A stretch of DNA of 64,000 nucleotides from Acetobacterium fimetarium (GCF_014284475.1 NZ_WJBC01000013.1:1-64000), one strand, 5' to 3'. Shown: positions 7,507-16,392, counted from the stretch's first letter. The notes: generated from the sequence alone by a model not told the origin. Numbers and translations are program-made.

Positions 7507-8457
7507 ATGAAGCAGCGCTTCTTTTCCATTCATCAGGGAGGTAACATTATCGGTCTCGTTTATAGATATCATATTTTAAAGGAACATGAAAAATCATTGC
7601 GCGAAGAGTTAGTGATGCGTTATGATTATTCCAGTCGTTTGATTCGAGAAATCAAACAGACTGGAAAAATTAGCTTGAACGGCAAAGAGTGCTTCCTTTG
7701 CGAGAAGCTGAAGGCCGGCGATCTTGTTGAAATACAAATGCCTCATGAAGCGATTGACGGGGAACCTGTTTGGGGACAATTGGATGTTGTCTATGAAGAT
7801 GATGAATTGCTGGTTGTAAATAAGCCGCCATTTTGTGTAACCCATCCGACCAAAAGTCATCAACTGGATACCTTGGCAAATTATATCAGTTATTACTGGA
7901 TGAGGCAGGGCGTATCCGCCAAAATTCGTTTCATCAATCGATTGGACAGGGATACAACTGGCGTCGTAGCGATTGCCAAAAACAAATATGTTCATCATTA
8001 TGTTCAAAAGCAAATGAATGCGGGAACGGTAAAAAAAGTGTACCTTGCTTTCGTCAACGGGAAACTGCCGCAACAAGAAGGCGTGATTGACTTACCGATT
8101 GGTCAACCTTATGAAAACAGCATTCAGCGTGTTGTCATGAATAAAGGGAAACCATCGATAACCCATTACAAAGTAATTGAAGAGTATGAGCAGGCTTCTT
8201 TAGTGGAGCTGGTTCTGGAAACGGGAAGAACCCATCAGATCAGGGTTCATTTACACCATATCGGTAATCCGATTATCGGCGATCCTTTGTATCATTGTAA
8301 TGGCACTGATGCAGGAGAACAATTTGGTATGTCTCATCAGGCGCTTCATGCAAAATCTCTTGATTTATCCTTGCCGATGAAAAAACACTTGCATATTGAG
8401 GCGGATTTGAACAGCGAATTAAAAGAACTTAGAAACCGTCTAAGAGAATATAAATAG
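7507..8457 (+). CDS. RluA-family RNA pseudouridine synthase
   Basis: Isomerises uridine to pseudouridine in rRNA or tRNA. The catalytic block R-L-D-R-D-T-T-G (Asp nucleophile) is present, with V-N-K-P-P near the centre and E-T-G-R-T-H-Q-I-R-V-H-L toward the C terminus. The N terminus (Y-R-Y-H-I-L-K...) resembles an S4-like region. The start is ambiguous: 7507 is the first ATG downstream of the predicted promoter but has no ribosome site, whereas a strong GGGAGGT at 7536-7541 precedes only in-frame AUU (7546) and AUC (7549) codons, exactly where family homology would begin. Specific target position cannot be told. Confidence 0.88.
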   Translation: MKQRFFSIHQGGNIIGLVYRYHILKEHEKSLREELVMRYDYSSRLIREIKQTGKISLNGKECFLCEKLKAGDLVEIQMPHEAIDGEPVWGQLDVVYEDDELLVVNKPPFCVTHPTKSHQLDTLANYISYYWMRQGVSAKIRFINRLDRDTTGVVAIAKNKYVHHYVQKQMNAGTVKKVYLAFVNGKLPQQEGVIDLPIGQPYENSIQRVVMNKGKPSITHYKVIEEYEQASLVELVLETGRTHQIRVHLHHIGNPIIGDPLYHCNGTDAGEQFGMSHQALHAKSLDLSLPMKKHLHIEADLNSELKELRNRLREYK

Positions 8458-8470
8458 AAAAGGTGAAAGA

Positions 8471-10690
8471 ATGAGCGAAAAACAAACAAAAGGGATAAAA
8501 AGACGAAAAAAGAAACACCACATATGGGTGAAAATATTAATCGTTTTTTTGGTTTTAGGAGTTTTGGCAATGGGCGTCGGGTATTCCATTTACGCGGCAA
8601 ATCGAATGGATATATCCGATTACACATATCAGGTTAAAGATAAAACTGAGATATATTCTGCCGATAATGTTGTCATAGCAGAACTGTATACGAAGAATCG
8701 AACCAATGTAACCATTGATCAGATACCGGTGCAACTGCAACAGGCTCTGATTTCCGTTGAGGATTCCCGTTTTTATGACCATTTTGGAATTGACGTCTAT
8801 GGTATTGGCCGGGCCTTCTTTTCAAATATTGTAAATAATGGGATCGGAGAAGGTGCCAGCACCATTACCCAGCAGCTTGCCAGGGTTTTGTTCTTGCCGG
8901 ATATCGCAACTGAGCAGACCTTTAATCAGAGTCTTACCCGAAAGATGAAAGAAATATCGATCGCGCTGCAGTTAGAGAAAAAATATACCAAAGAACAAAT
9001 TCTGGAAATGTATTTCAATGAGTATTATTTCGGCTCAGGGGCCTATGGGATTGAAGAGGCAGCTGAGACCTATTTCAACAAACATGTTTCCGAAGTGAAT
9101 CTGGCTGAAGCGGCAATGCTGGCCGGTTTGCCGCAGGCACCGAGTGCCTATGCGCCCAATACCGACTTCGAAGCCGCCAAAAAACGGCAGCTGGAAGTTC
9201 TGGCGCGAATGGTTAAAGAAGGGTATATTACCCAGGAAGAATCGGATGCGGCAGCAGCGACGGAATTGGCCATCAGAGATCCGGAAACCCTCAGCAATGA
9301 AAATCAGATTGTTGATGGTTATGAAGCTTTTGTTGGAAAAGCACTGGATGAATATGCCACCGCGCAGGCTTCATCAGTCATGCAGGAACGTGGCATTACC
9401 GAAGATCAGGCAATCGACTATATCAAAGAGAATATCGCCAGCGGTGGTTACCGGATTTACACAACCATTGATTCAAACATGCAGGCAGATGCCATTGACA
9501 GCTTAACCACTGGTTTATCAGGCTATGGCCTCGATAACGAAACGGGTGCCGTGGTAACCGTTGATCTCGATGGGAGCGTCAAGGCTTATTACGGCGGAAA
9601 CACGCAGATTGATATGGCAGATACGCCAAGACAGCCGGGTTCCAATATCAAGCCGCTGTTCTATTCTGGTGCCATGGAAGCGGGGCTGATTACGCCGTCG
9701 ACGACAATTTCGGATACTTACGTGAATTTTGGCGGATACGCACCAAATAACTACGATTTCGGCTATCATGGAAATGTTTCCGTCCGAACAGCGTTAGTCT
9801 ATTCCTACAACATTCCGGCGGTAAAAATCTTCAATATGTATGGCGTTGATAATGCCATTGCTTTTATGGAGAAAATGGGTATCTCAACATTTGAAGCGGA
9901 CGATTACAACCTGGCAACGGCTCTTGGCGGGATGACGTATGGGATAAAACCCTTTGAAATGGCGGCAGCCTTCAACATTTTCAATAATGGCGGCACCTAC
10001 AACGAACCCTACTTTATATCGAAAATTGAACAGATAAACGGGAAAGAAATCTTCACAAAGAAAGACGCCGAGTTACAAACACGCAAGGTCATGACCGATA
10101 CCACCGCATCTAACATGATGAGTATTCTGCTCGATGAGGTATCCTATGGTACCGGTAGCGGAGCGGCTCAGATTTATCCAACCGGTGGTAAAACCGGTAC
10201 AACGAATGATGAAAAAGATTTATGGTTTACCGGGATAACCGGAAATCTGACAACGACTGTGTGGCTGGGAAGTCCGGATAATTATGTTATCGGCGGTGGC
10301 AGTTACATGGCGGCCAGTATTTACGGCAGCTACCTGGGTCAGATCATTGATCAGGATTTGTTGACGACCACGAACATGGAACGTACTTCGGATGAAGCAG
10401 TGGAAAACAACAGTTCAAAAACGACGGATACGAGCACAAATTCAACGACCAATTCAAACTCGAATTCGAATTCAAACTCAAATTCGAATTCGAACTCAAA
10501 TTCAACGCCGTCGACAACCCCGACAACACCGGCAACAGATGATTCAAAAACCGATACCCCAACAACAGATGATCCAACTACGCCGACGACGCCAACCACG
10601 CCGACGACGCCAACAACAGATGATCCAACCACGCCGACGACGCCAACCACGCCAACAACACCGACGACGCCGACAACGCCAACAACATAA
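8471..10690 (+). CDS. Class A penicillin-binding protein (glycosyltransferase/transpeptidase)
   Basis: A bifunctional peptidoglycan synthase of 739 residues. A Lys/Arg-rich cytoplasmic tail is followed by a membrane anchor (residues about 18-43), a GT51 glycosyltransferase with catalytic Glu97 in E-D-S-R-F-Y-D-H-F and E-G-A-S-T-I-T-Q-Q, and a transpeptidase with S391-N-I-K, S-Y-N and K-T-G-T motifs. After about residue 655 comes a low-complexity tail: Ser/Asn-rich, then Thr/Pro with Asp-Asp, predicted to be disordered and to reach into the wall. Ribosome site AAAGGTGA. Which PBP1 subgroup it belongs to is not clear. Confidence 0.94.
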   Translation: MSEKQTKGIKRRKKKHHIWVKILIVFLVLGVLAMGVGYSIYAANRMDISDYTYQVKDKTEIYSADNVVIAELYTKNRTNVTIDQIPVQLQQALISVEDSRFYDHFGIDVYGIGRAFFSNIVNNGIGEGASTITQQLARVLFLPDIATEQTFNQSLTRKMKEISIALQLEKKYTKEQILEMYFNEYYFGSGAYGIEEAAETYFNKHVSEVNLAEAAMLAGLPQAPSAYAPNTDFEAAKKRQLEVLARMVKEGYITQEESDAAAATELAIRDPETLSNENQIVDGYEAFVGKALDEYATAQASSVMQERGITEDQAIDYIKENIASGGYRIYTTIDSNMQADAIDSLTTGLSGYGLDNETGAVVTVDLDGSVKAYYGGNTQIDMADTPRQPGSNIKPLFYSGAMEAGLITPSTTISDTYVNFGGYAPNNYDFGYHGNVSVRTALVYSYNIPAVKIFNMYGVDNAIAFMEKMGISTFEADDYNLATALGGMTYGIKPFEMAAAFNIFNNGGTYNEPYFISKIEQINGKEIFTKKDAELQTRKVMTDTTASNMMSILLDEVSYGTGSGAAQIYPTGGKTGTTNDEKDLWFTGITGNLTTTVWLGSPDNYVIGGGSYMAASIYGSYLGQIIDQDLLTTTNMERTSDEAVENNSSKTTDTSTNSTTNSNSNSNSNSNSNSNSNSTPSTTPTTPATDDSKTDTPTTDDPTTPTTPTTPTTPTTDDPTTPTTPTTPTTPTTPTTPTT
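10451..10504 (+). repeat. In-frame hexamer repeat AAYTCR encoding (Asn-Ser)9
   Basis: Nine consecutive hexamers of AAY-TCR, in the reading frame of the PBP, encode alternating Asn and Ser from residue 661. Codon variation (AAT/AAC, TCA/TCG) shows the tract is old or maintained at protein level. Confidence 0.9.
10575..10687 (+). repeat. Thr-Pro-Thr tandem repeat at the PBP C terminus
   Basis: Imperfect 9-base units of the type ACGCCGACG/ACGCCAACA encode repeated Thr-Pro-Thr, interrupted by Asp-Asp-Pro, up to the stop codon. Copy number could vary between strains. Confidence 0.88.
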
Positions 10691-10702
10691 GGGAGAGTAG
10701 TG

Positions 10703-11050
10703 ATGATCTTAGCTAGAAATTCAAAAGAAACTGAAATCAAAAAAAATATGCGCGACGGTCAGGGCGAAATTGAAATCACCCATGTCTTGAAAAATGAAGA
10801 TCTGGGAAAAAATACGCGCTTATACGCCGAGATATCGATAAAACCTGGTGATTCCATTGGAAATCACCAGCATATCGATGAAACGGAAATATTCTATTTC
10901 CAGCATGGAACTGGAATTGTTACGGATAATGATGTTGAAATTGAAGTCGGCCCCGGAGATGTGATGGTAACTCCGGATAAGAGCTTTCATAGCGTAAAAA
11001 ACACAGGCACAGAGAATCTGGTTTTTATGGCCTTGATTCTACGTGATTAA
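10703..11050 (+). CDS. Small cupin-domain protein
   Basis: 115 residues forming a single cupin barrel. Motif 1 appears as G-N-H-Q-H-I-D-E-T-E-I-F-Y-F (metal-binding His, His, Glu) and motif 2 as P-G-D-V-M-V-T-P-D-K-S-F-H-S (fourth His). Such stand-alone cupins may bind metal or act as isomerases or sensors, but the substrate is unknown. ATG at 10703 is preferred over the GTG at 10700 because it is better spaced from GGGAGAG (10691-10697). Its stop joins the nth ATG (TAAATG). Confidence 0.88.
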   Translation: MILARNSKETEIKKNMRDGQGEIEITHVLKNEDLGKNTRLYAEISIKPGDSIGNHQHIDETEIFYFQHGTGIVTDNDVEIEVGPGDVMVTPDKSFHSVKNTGTENLVFMALILRD

Positions 11051-11674
11051 ATGACAAAAAAAGATAGAGAACAAGTTTTAGCCACATTAGAAAGCCTTTA
11101 TGGGCAGGAAAAATGTGGCTTGACTTTTAGTACCCCATTTGAGCTGCTGATTGCGACCATCCTTTCGGCTCAATGCACAGATGTAAGGGTTAATATCGTG
11201 ACAAAAGATTTGTTCCGGGACTGCAATACACCGGAGGCGATTTTAGCTCTGGGTGAAAAAGAACTACAGGAAAAAATAAAATCATGCGGTTTGTCAAAGA
11301 CAAAAGCCAGGAATATCATGCTGACCTGTGATCGTCTCTTAAGCGAATACGATGGCGCTGTTCCGAAAAGCATGGATGAGCTGATGACGCTGCCGGGAGT
11401 TGGGCGCAAAACAGCCAATGTGGTCATCAGCAATGCGTTTGATATTCCGGCGATTGCCGTCGATACTCATGTATTCCGGGTATCGAAACGGATCGGGATG
11501 GCAAAGGGAGCGACCGTTCTGGCAGTTGAAAAAGAATTAATGAAGAATATTCCCCGGGAGAAGTGGTCTCAGGCCCATCATTGGCTGATCTGGCATGGCA
11601 GAAGATGCTGTACCGCCCGCAATCCGAAATGTGGCGAATGCCAGCTGCAGGAACTGTGTGATTACAGCAAATAA
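11051..11674 (+). CDS. nth: Endonuclease III
   Basis: DNA glycosylase/AP lyase for oxidised pyrimidines in base-excision repair. 207 residues with the helix-hairpin-helix L-P-G-V-G-R-K-T containing catalytic Lys120, catalytic Asp138 in A-V-D-T-H-V, and the C-terminal [4Fe-4S] loop with spacing C-x6-C-x2-C-x5-C. The ATG directly follows the cupin stop codon, so the two are translated together. Confidence 0.96.
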   Translation: MTKKDREQVLATLESLYGQEKCGLTFSTPFELLIATILSAQCTDVRVNIVTKDLFRDCNTPEAILALGEKELQEKIKSCGLSKTKARNIMLTCDRLLSEYDGAVPKSMDELMTLPGVGRKTANVVISNAFDIPAIAVDTHVFRVSKRIGMAKGATVLAVEKELMKNIPREKWSQAHHWLIWHGRRCCTARNPKCGECQLQELCDYSK

Positions 11675-11710
11675 TATTTGGCAGAAGCGGAACTCAGCAG
11701 TAATTATTTC

Positions 11711-11739
11711 TTGTATTTTTCTTAAGAATGGTTTATGAT
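11711..11739 (+). promoter_or_regulatory. Sigma-A-type promoter of the liv operon
   Basis: TTGTAT (11711-11716), a 17-base spacer, and TATGAT (11734-11739). Transcription would start about 35 bases before the livK ATG. Confidence 0.55.
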
Positions 11740-11750
11740 AATCATTATGA
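11736..11750 (+). promoter_or_regulatory. Fur/PerR/Zur-like 7-1-7 palindrome overlapping the livK -10
   Basis: TGATAAT-C-ATTATGA matches the Bacillus Fur-family consensus TGATAAT-n-ATTATCA in 13 of 14 defined positions. It overlaps the -10 box, a classic repressor position. A+T-rich palindromes can arise by chance, so this is a candidate only. Confidence 0.4.
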
Positions 11751-11781
11751 ATAATCATGAAAAGAAAAAGGAGGAAAAGAA

Positions 11782-12930
11782 ATGAAAAAAAGAGTTGTAA
11801 GTGTTTTACTTGCTGTCATCTTCACCGCTTCGATTTTTGCATTTGCCGGATGTTCATCATCAAAAAGCAGCGGAGATACCATTAAGGTTGGTTTCCTGGG
11901 ACCATTAAGTGGTGATGTTGCTATTTATGGAAAATCTGCGCAGTCAGGTGCTGATTTAGCAGTGAAAGAAATCAACGACGCAGGTGGTATTAATGGTAAA
12001 AAAATAGAATTGGTTGCGTATGATTCCAAAGGGGATCAAACTGAAGCAATTAATGCCTATAACCGTCTGAGAGATCAGGATGAAGTTGTTGCCGTAATCG
12101 GTGGCGTTTTAAGTGGCGAAACGCTGGCAATGAAAGATATCATGGTACAGGATAATATGCCAGTGCTAACACCGACTGCCACAGCCGTTGATGTAACAAC
12201 CGATGCGCCAAATGTTTTCAGAGCATGTTTCCTTGATGACTATCAGGGTGTTGCAGCAGCAAATTTTGCAACTGCTAATTTAACAGCTAAAACAGCAGCG
12301 ATCATGATTTGCAAGGGCAATCCTTATTCAGAAGGAGTTGGAGCTGCATTCAGTACACAATTCGCTGCAAACGGTGGGACAGTTGTCGATCAGGAATCCT
12401 ACAGTGCTTCAGATAAGGATTTCAGCGCTCAGTTGACAAAAATCAAAGAATTGAATCCAGAAGTCGTATTCGTACCGGATTATGTTCAAATCGTTGGACC
12501 GATTCTTCAAAAAGCAAAAGAACTGGGAATTACAGCGAAATTTGTCGGTGCTGATGGCTGGGATGGCGTTCAGACAGAATATGCAGACGCAGCTCAGGGC
12601 AATTACTTCACAAATCATTATGCTGCCGATTCACCATCTGAAAAAGTTCAGAGCTTTATTAAGGCATACAAAGCCGCAAATGACAATAAAGATCCAAACT
12701 CTTTTTCAGCTTTAGGTTACGATGCTGTTTATACAATGAGTGATGCAATCAAAACAGCGGGTTCAACCGAATCCGATGCAGTTGTTAAAGCCTTGAACAA
12801 CACAAATTACGCAGGGGTTACCGGAAACCTGAAATTTGATGCTGAAGGAAATCCCAAAGACAAAGAAGTTACGATCATTAAAATTGACGGTGGCCAACTC
12901 AAATTTGAAACAACTATCGTGAATAAATAA
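11782..12930 (+). CDS. livK: Branched-chain amino acid ABC transporter, substrate-binding lipoprotein
   Basis: 382 residues. A lipoprotein signal peptide ends in the lipobox F-A-G-C at residue 24, so the mature protein is lipid-anchored outside the membrane. The rest is a type I periplasmic-binding fold (G-F-L-G-P-L-S-G-D-V-A-I-Y-G-K, A-V-I-G-G-V-L-S-G-E) of the Leu/Ile/Val family; the true ligand could also be another amino acid or amide. AAAAAGGAGG ribosome site. First gene of livKHMGF, separated from livH by a hairpin that should make it the most abundant component. Confidence 0.94.
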   Translation: MKKRVVSVLLAVIFTASIFAFAGCSSSKSSGDTIKVGFLGPLSGDVAIYGKSAQSGADLAVKEINDAGGINGKKIELVAYDSKGDQTEAINAYNRLRDQDEVVAVIGGVLSGETLAMKDIMVQDNMPVLTPTATAVDVTTDAPNVFRACFLDDYQGVAAANFATANLTAKTAAIMICKGNPYSEGVGAAFSTQFAANGGTVVDQESYSASDKDFSAQLTKIKELNPEVVFVPDYVQIVGPILQKAKELGITAKFVGADGWDGVQTEYADAAQGNYFTNHYAADSPSEKVQSFIKAYKAANDNKDPNSFSALGYDAVYTMSDAIKTAGSTESDAVVKALNNTNYAGVTGNLKFDAEGNPKDKEVTIIKIDGGQLKFETTIVNK

Positions 12931-12965
12931 TCAGTTATTACAAGTGAACAGAATTTTGAAAAAAG

Positions 12966-12997
12966 GGATATAGAAGAGTGCAATCTCTTCTATATCC
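12966..12997 (+). terminator. Intra-operon hairpin between livK and livH
   Basis: A perfect 13-bp stem GGATATAGAAGAG/CTCTTCTATATCC with loop TGCAAT, followed by ATTTTATTG. Likely a partial terminator or a 3' stabiliser that sets a high ratio of binding protein to permease. Confidence 0.8.
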
Positions 12998-13032
12998 ATT
13001 TTATTGTATATTCTATAAAAGGAGGAAACATC

Positions 13033-13911
13033 ATGGATTTATTTCTGCAACAGCTGATCAACGGGCTAAATGTAGGGAGTATTTATGCGCTTATCGCAAT
13101 CGGTTATACCATGGTATATGGAATTATTAAACTTATAAACTTTGCCCATGGTGAAATCATGATGTTCGGTGCATATTTCGCGTTTATTTTTGCTACCAGT
13201 TTTCAAATGCCAATCTGGGCTGTGCTTTTGATACCCATGGTTATTATGGCTTTGGCTGGTGTCGCGGTAGAATTTATTGCCTATCGACCATTGAGGGATG
13301 CTCCCAGATTATCAGCGCTGATCACTGCAATTGGTGTGAGTTTGTTTTTACAGAATCTGGCCCTTTTGATTTTTAAGGCTGATCCAAAAGTAATGCCTAA
13401 AATATTTCCGGAAACGATGATCAGTCTAGGTGGCGTTGAAATTAACTCTACGACATTGGTGACGATTGGCTTGTCATTATTCTTTATGGTTTTACTGGAT
13501 CTTTATATCCGGAAAACGAAACAGGGTCGTGCCGTGCGTGCCGTTTCAGAAGACAAGGACGCCGCGATTCTTATGGGTATTAATGTCGACAGAACGATCT
13601 CGTTAACCTTTGCGATGGGATCGGCTTTAGGAGCGCTTGGCGGAATTCTGTATAGTGTTGCTTATGTTCAGGTTTTTCCGACACTGGGCGTTATGCCGGG
13701 TCTAAAAGCTTTTATTGCCGCCGTATTGGGCGGGATCGGAATCATACCTGGAGCGATGCTGGGCGGATTCATTATCGGAATGGTGGAAACAATGACAAAG
13801 GCGTATATATCAACTACCTGGGCAGATGCCATTGTTTACATCATCCTGATTTTAGTATTGCTGTTTAAACCGACAGGAATTCTTGGAAAAAACACGAGAG
13901 AGAAGGTGTAA
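13033..13911 (+). CDS. livH: Branched-chain amino acid ABC transporter permease LivH
   Basis: A 292-residue integral membrane protein of the LivH family, with about eight hydrophobic segments and the signature region I-N-F-A-H-G-E-I-M-M-F-G-A near residue 40. The cytoplasmic loop containing R-A-V-R-A-V-S-E-D-K-D-A-A-I-L-M-G-I-N contacts the ATPases. It pairs with LivM to form the channel. Preceded by AAAGGAGGAA. Only three bases separate its stop from the livM ATG. Confidence 0.95.
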   Translation: MDLFLQQLINGLNVGSIYALIAIGYTMVYGIIKLINFAHGEIMMFGAYFAFIFATSFQMPIWAVLLIPMVIMALAGVAVEFIAYRPLRDAPRLSALITAIGVSLFLQNLALLIFKADPKVMPKIFPETMISLGGVEINSTTLVTIGLSLFFMVLLDLYIRKTKQGRAVRAVSEDKDAAILMGINVDRTISLTFAMGSALGALGGILYSVAYVQVFPTLGVMPGLKAFIAAVLGGIGIIPGAMLGGFIIGMVETMTKAYISTTWADAIVYIILILVLLFKPTGILGKNTREKV

Positions 13912-13914
13912 AGA

Positions 13915-14922
13915 ATGGATAAAAATAAACGTAAAGCTTATATCATAAACACCATCTCAGTTGTCTCGTTGTATCTTGTTTTTTTCATATTAATACAAAC
14001 AAAGGTCATGAATAAGTATTTTATAGGAATTGCAATTCTGACCTGCATTATGATCATCATGGCAATGAGTTTAAATATTGTCGCCGGATTTTTAGGGGAA
14101 ATGGCCCTTGGTCATGCTGGCTTTATGGCGATTGGCGCTTATTCGTCGGCCTACTTTTCAATTGCCCTGATGGATACTGGCATTGCATTGCCCAATATTG
14201 TTGTTCTAATACTGGCAATGATTGTTGGTGGAATAGTTACCGGGCTGGTGGGATTCCTGATTGGAACACCAACACTTCGACTTCGCGGCGATTACCTTGG
14301 AATTGTGACCATTGGTTTTTCTGAGATCATCCGGATCTTTTTCATCAATTTTGCGCCCACCGGTGGCGCAGCCGGACTTAAAGGAATCACGAAACTGGTT
14401 ACGTTCAATAATGTCTATTGGATCACAATCGTCATCATTATTCTGATCTTCACCTTTGGCCGTTCCAAACAGGGAAGAGCGATTATCTCGATCAGAGAAG
14501 ATGAGATTGCCTCTGAGGCAGCCGGTATTCCAACGACAAAATACAAAGTGCTGGCATTTACCGTATCATCATTCTTTGCTGGCATGGGAGGCGCCTTGTA
14601 TGCACATTATCAGGCATTTGTGGAACCGAGCAAGTTTACTTTCATGTTCTCGATCGAAATGTTTGTTATTGTTGTCCTGGGCGGACTGGGAAGTCTGACC
14701 GGTTCGATTATTGCTGCGATCATCTTAACCGTGCTGCCGGAAATGCTGCGTGGATTTGCGGAATATCGTTTGCTGGTGTACTCATTGGCGCTTGTCGTCA
14801 TGATGATTTTCCGTCCGCAGGGGATGTTGGGACGATCTGAATTCTCGCTGACAAAATTCATCGACTCGCTCATGCTCCGCAAGGATATGAAAAATTCGAT
14901 TGGCGGAGGTGAAGCACAATGA
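13915..14922 (+). CDS. livM: Branched-chain amino acid ABC transporter permease LivM
   Basis: 335-residue inner-membrane permease. It shows the LivM signature G-E-M-A-L-G-H-A-G-F-M-A-I-G-A-Y, the coupling loop I-S-I-R-E-D-E-I-A-S-E-A-A-G-I and the late G-G-L-G-S-L-T-G segment. It partners LivH. The 3' end overlaps livG by four bases (ATGA), implying coupled translation. Confidence 0.95.
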   Translation: MDKNKRKAYIINTISVVSLYLVFFILIQTKVMNKYFIGIAILTCIMIIMAMSLNIVAGFLGEMALGHAGFMAIGAYSSAYFSIALMDTGIALPNIVVLILAMIVGGIVTGLVGFLIGTPTLRLRGDYLGIVTIGFSEIIRIFFINFAPTGGAAGLKGITKLVTFNNVYWITIVIIILIFTFGRSKQGRAIISIREDEIASEAAGIPTTKYKVLAFTVSSFFAGMGGALYAHYQAFVEPSKFTFMFSIEMFVIVVLGGLGSLTGSIIAAIILTVLPEMLRGFAEYRLLVYSLALVVMMIFRPQGMLGRSEFSLTKFIDSLMLRKDMKNSIGGGEAQ

Positions 14923-15677
14923 CCGTATTGTCTGCAAAAAATATTACGATGCAGTTCGGCGGACTGACAGCCGTTGACCAGTTTAATCTTGAACTTGATT
15001 CCAATGAACTGGTTGGTTTGATCGGTCCCAACGGGGCTGGAAAGACAACCATATTTAATATGCTTACCGGTGTATATGTACCGACCAGCGGCGATATCGT
15101 TTTGAATAATGAAAGCATATTAAAGAAAACACCGCATGACATTGTCAAACTGGGGGCTAGCAGAACATTTCAGAATATCCGTCTATTTAAGGACTTGACC
15201 GCCCTTGAGAATGTCAAAATTGCCTATCACAATTTTATCAATTACAATATGATCCAGGGAATGTTCAGAACGAAAAAGTTCTGGACCGAAGAAAAGAAAG
15301 CGCATGAAGAGTGCGAAAAACTTTTGGACATTTTTGACATGGGCGAGTATGCTGATACACTTGCCAAAAACTTGCCTTATGGACAGCAACGAAAACTGGA
15401 AATAGCCCGGGCGCTGGCATCAGAGCCCAAGGTACTGATGCTCGATGAGCCGGCAGCTGGTATGAATCCTGCTGAAACAGTGGAATTAATGGAGACGATT
15501 CATTTTATTCGAAATAAGTTTGACATTACCGTTTTGCTGATCGAACATGATATGAAGCTGGTAATGGGAATTTGTGAACGTATTCTTGTTGTGGATTACG
15601 GCAAGACGATTGCAGAAGGCACTCCGGATGAAATTTTGAAAAACCCTGAAGTTATTCGGGCTTATCTGGGAAATTAG
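14919..15677 (+). CDS. livG: Branched-chain amino acid ABC transporter ATP-binding protein LivG
   Basis: 252 residues. Walker A G-P-N-G-A-G-K-T, a degenerate ABC signature (Y-G-Q-Q-R-K-L-E-I-A-R-A-L), Walker B V-L-M-L-D-E-P-A-A-G-M-N-P and switch His in L-I-E-H-D-M-K. These are typical LivG features, including the Asn-Pro after Walker B. It energises uptake together with LivF. Confidence 0.95.
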   Translation: MTVLSAKNITMQFGGLTAVDQFNLELDSNELVGLIGPNGAGKTTIFNMLTGVYVPTSGDIVLNNESILKKTPHDIVKLGASRTFQNIRLFKDLTALENVKIAYHNFINYNMIQGMFRTKKFWTEEKKAHEECEKLLDIFDMGEYADTLAKNLPYGQQRKLEIARALASEPKVLMLDEPAAGMNPAETVELMETIHFIRNKFDITVLLIEHDMKLVMGICERILVVDYGKTIAEGTPDEILKNPEVIRAYLGN

Positions 15678-15687
15678 GAGGCTGCAG

Positions 15688-16392
15688 ATGCTTAAAGTAA
15701 AAGATTTAAATGTGCATTACGGAAAGATACATGCGATCAAAGGCATTAGTTTTGAAGTTAATCAAGGGGAAATTGTTACTCTGATTGGTGCGAATGGGGC
15801 TGGAAAAACAACGATTTTACAGACCGTTTCCGGCATACTGAAACCGAGCGAAGGGATGATCACATTTGAGGGTGAAAATCTCAATAAAATTCGTCCGCAT
15901 CAAATTCCCGCATTGGGTATCGCCCATGTTCCGGAGGGACGACGCATCTTTGCAGAAATGACCGTCTTGGAAAACCTGCAGATGGGCGCGTATATAAGAA
16001 AAGACAAAGTGCAAATTCAGGAAGATATTGAAAAAGTATTTCTGAGCTTTCCTCGCCTTAAAGAAAGAATCAAACAGATTGCCGGAACACTTAGCGGCGG
16101 CGAACAGCAAATGCTGGCCATGGGCAGAGCATTGATGACCAGACCAAAACTGATTTTACTGGATGAGCCGTCCATGGGTCTGGCGCCAATTCTGGTTGAT
16201 GAGATATTTGACATGATCCAAACCATTAATGAGGCCGGAACAACTGTGCTGCTGGTTGAACAAAACGCCAACAAAGCCCTACACATCGCCAATCGTGCCT
16301 ATGTTCTGGAAACTGGATATATAAAACTATCAGGAAATGCCAGTGATTTACTGGTGAATCCGGAGGTACAGCAGGCCTACCTGGGTGGTTGA
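15688..16392 (+). CDS. livF: Branched-chain amino acid ABC transporter ATP-binding protein LivF
   Basis: 234 residues. Walker A G-A-N-G-A-G-K-T, the LivF marker H-V-P-E-G-R-R-I-F, ABC signature L-S-G-G-E-Q-Q-M-L-A and Walker B L-I-L-L-D-E-P-S-M-G-L-A-P. Second ATPase of the transporter and last gene of the operon; a clear terminator follows 34 bases downstream. Start ATG preceded by TTAGGAGG. Confidence 0.96.
   Translation: MLKVKDLNVHYGKIHAIKGISFEVNQGEIVTLIGANGAGKTTILQTVSGILKPSEGMITFEGENLNKIRPHQIPALGIAHVPEGRRIFAEMTVLENLQMGAYIRKDKVQIQEDIEKVFLSFPRLKERIKQIAGTLSGGEQQMLAMGRALMTRPKLILLDEPSMGLAPILVDEIFDMIQTINEAGTTVLLVEQNANKALHIANRAYVLETGYIKLSGNASDLLVNPEVQQAYLGG

Noticed and set aside
7609-8076. Minus-strand frame of 155 codons
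   Set aside because: Antisense to the RluA-family catalytic region.
10351-10740. Minus-strand frame of 129 codons with Val-Val-Gly repeats
   Set aside because: Pure antisense reading of the PBP tandem repeats.
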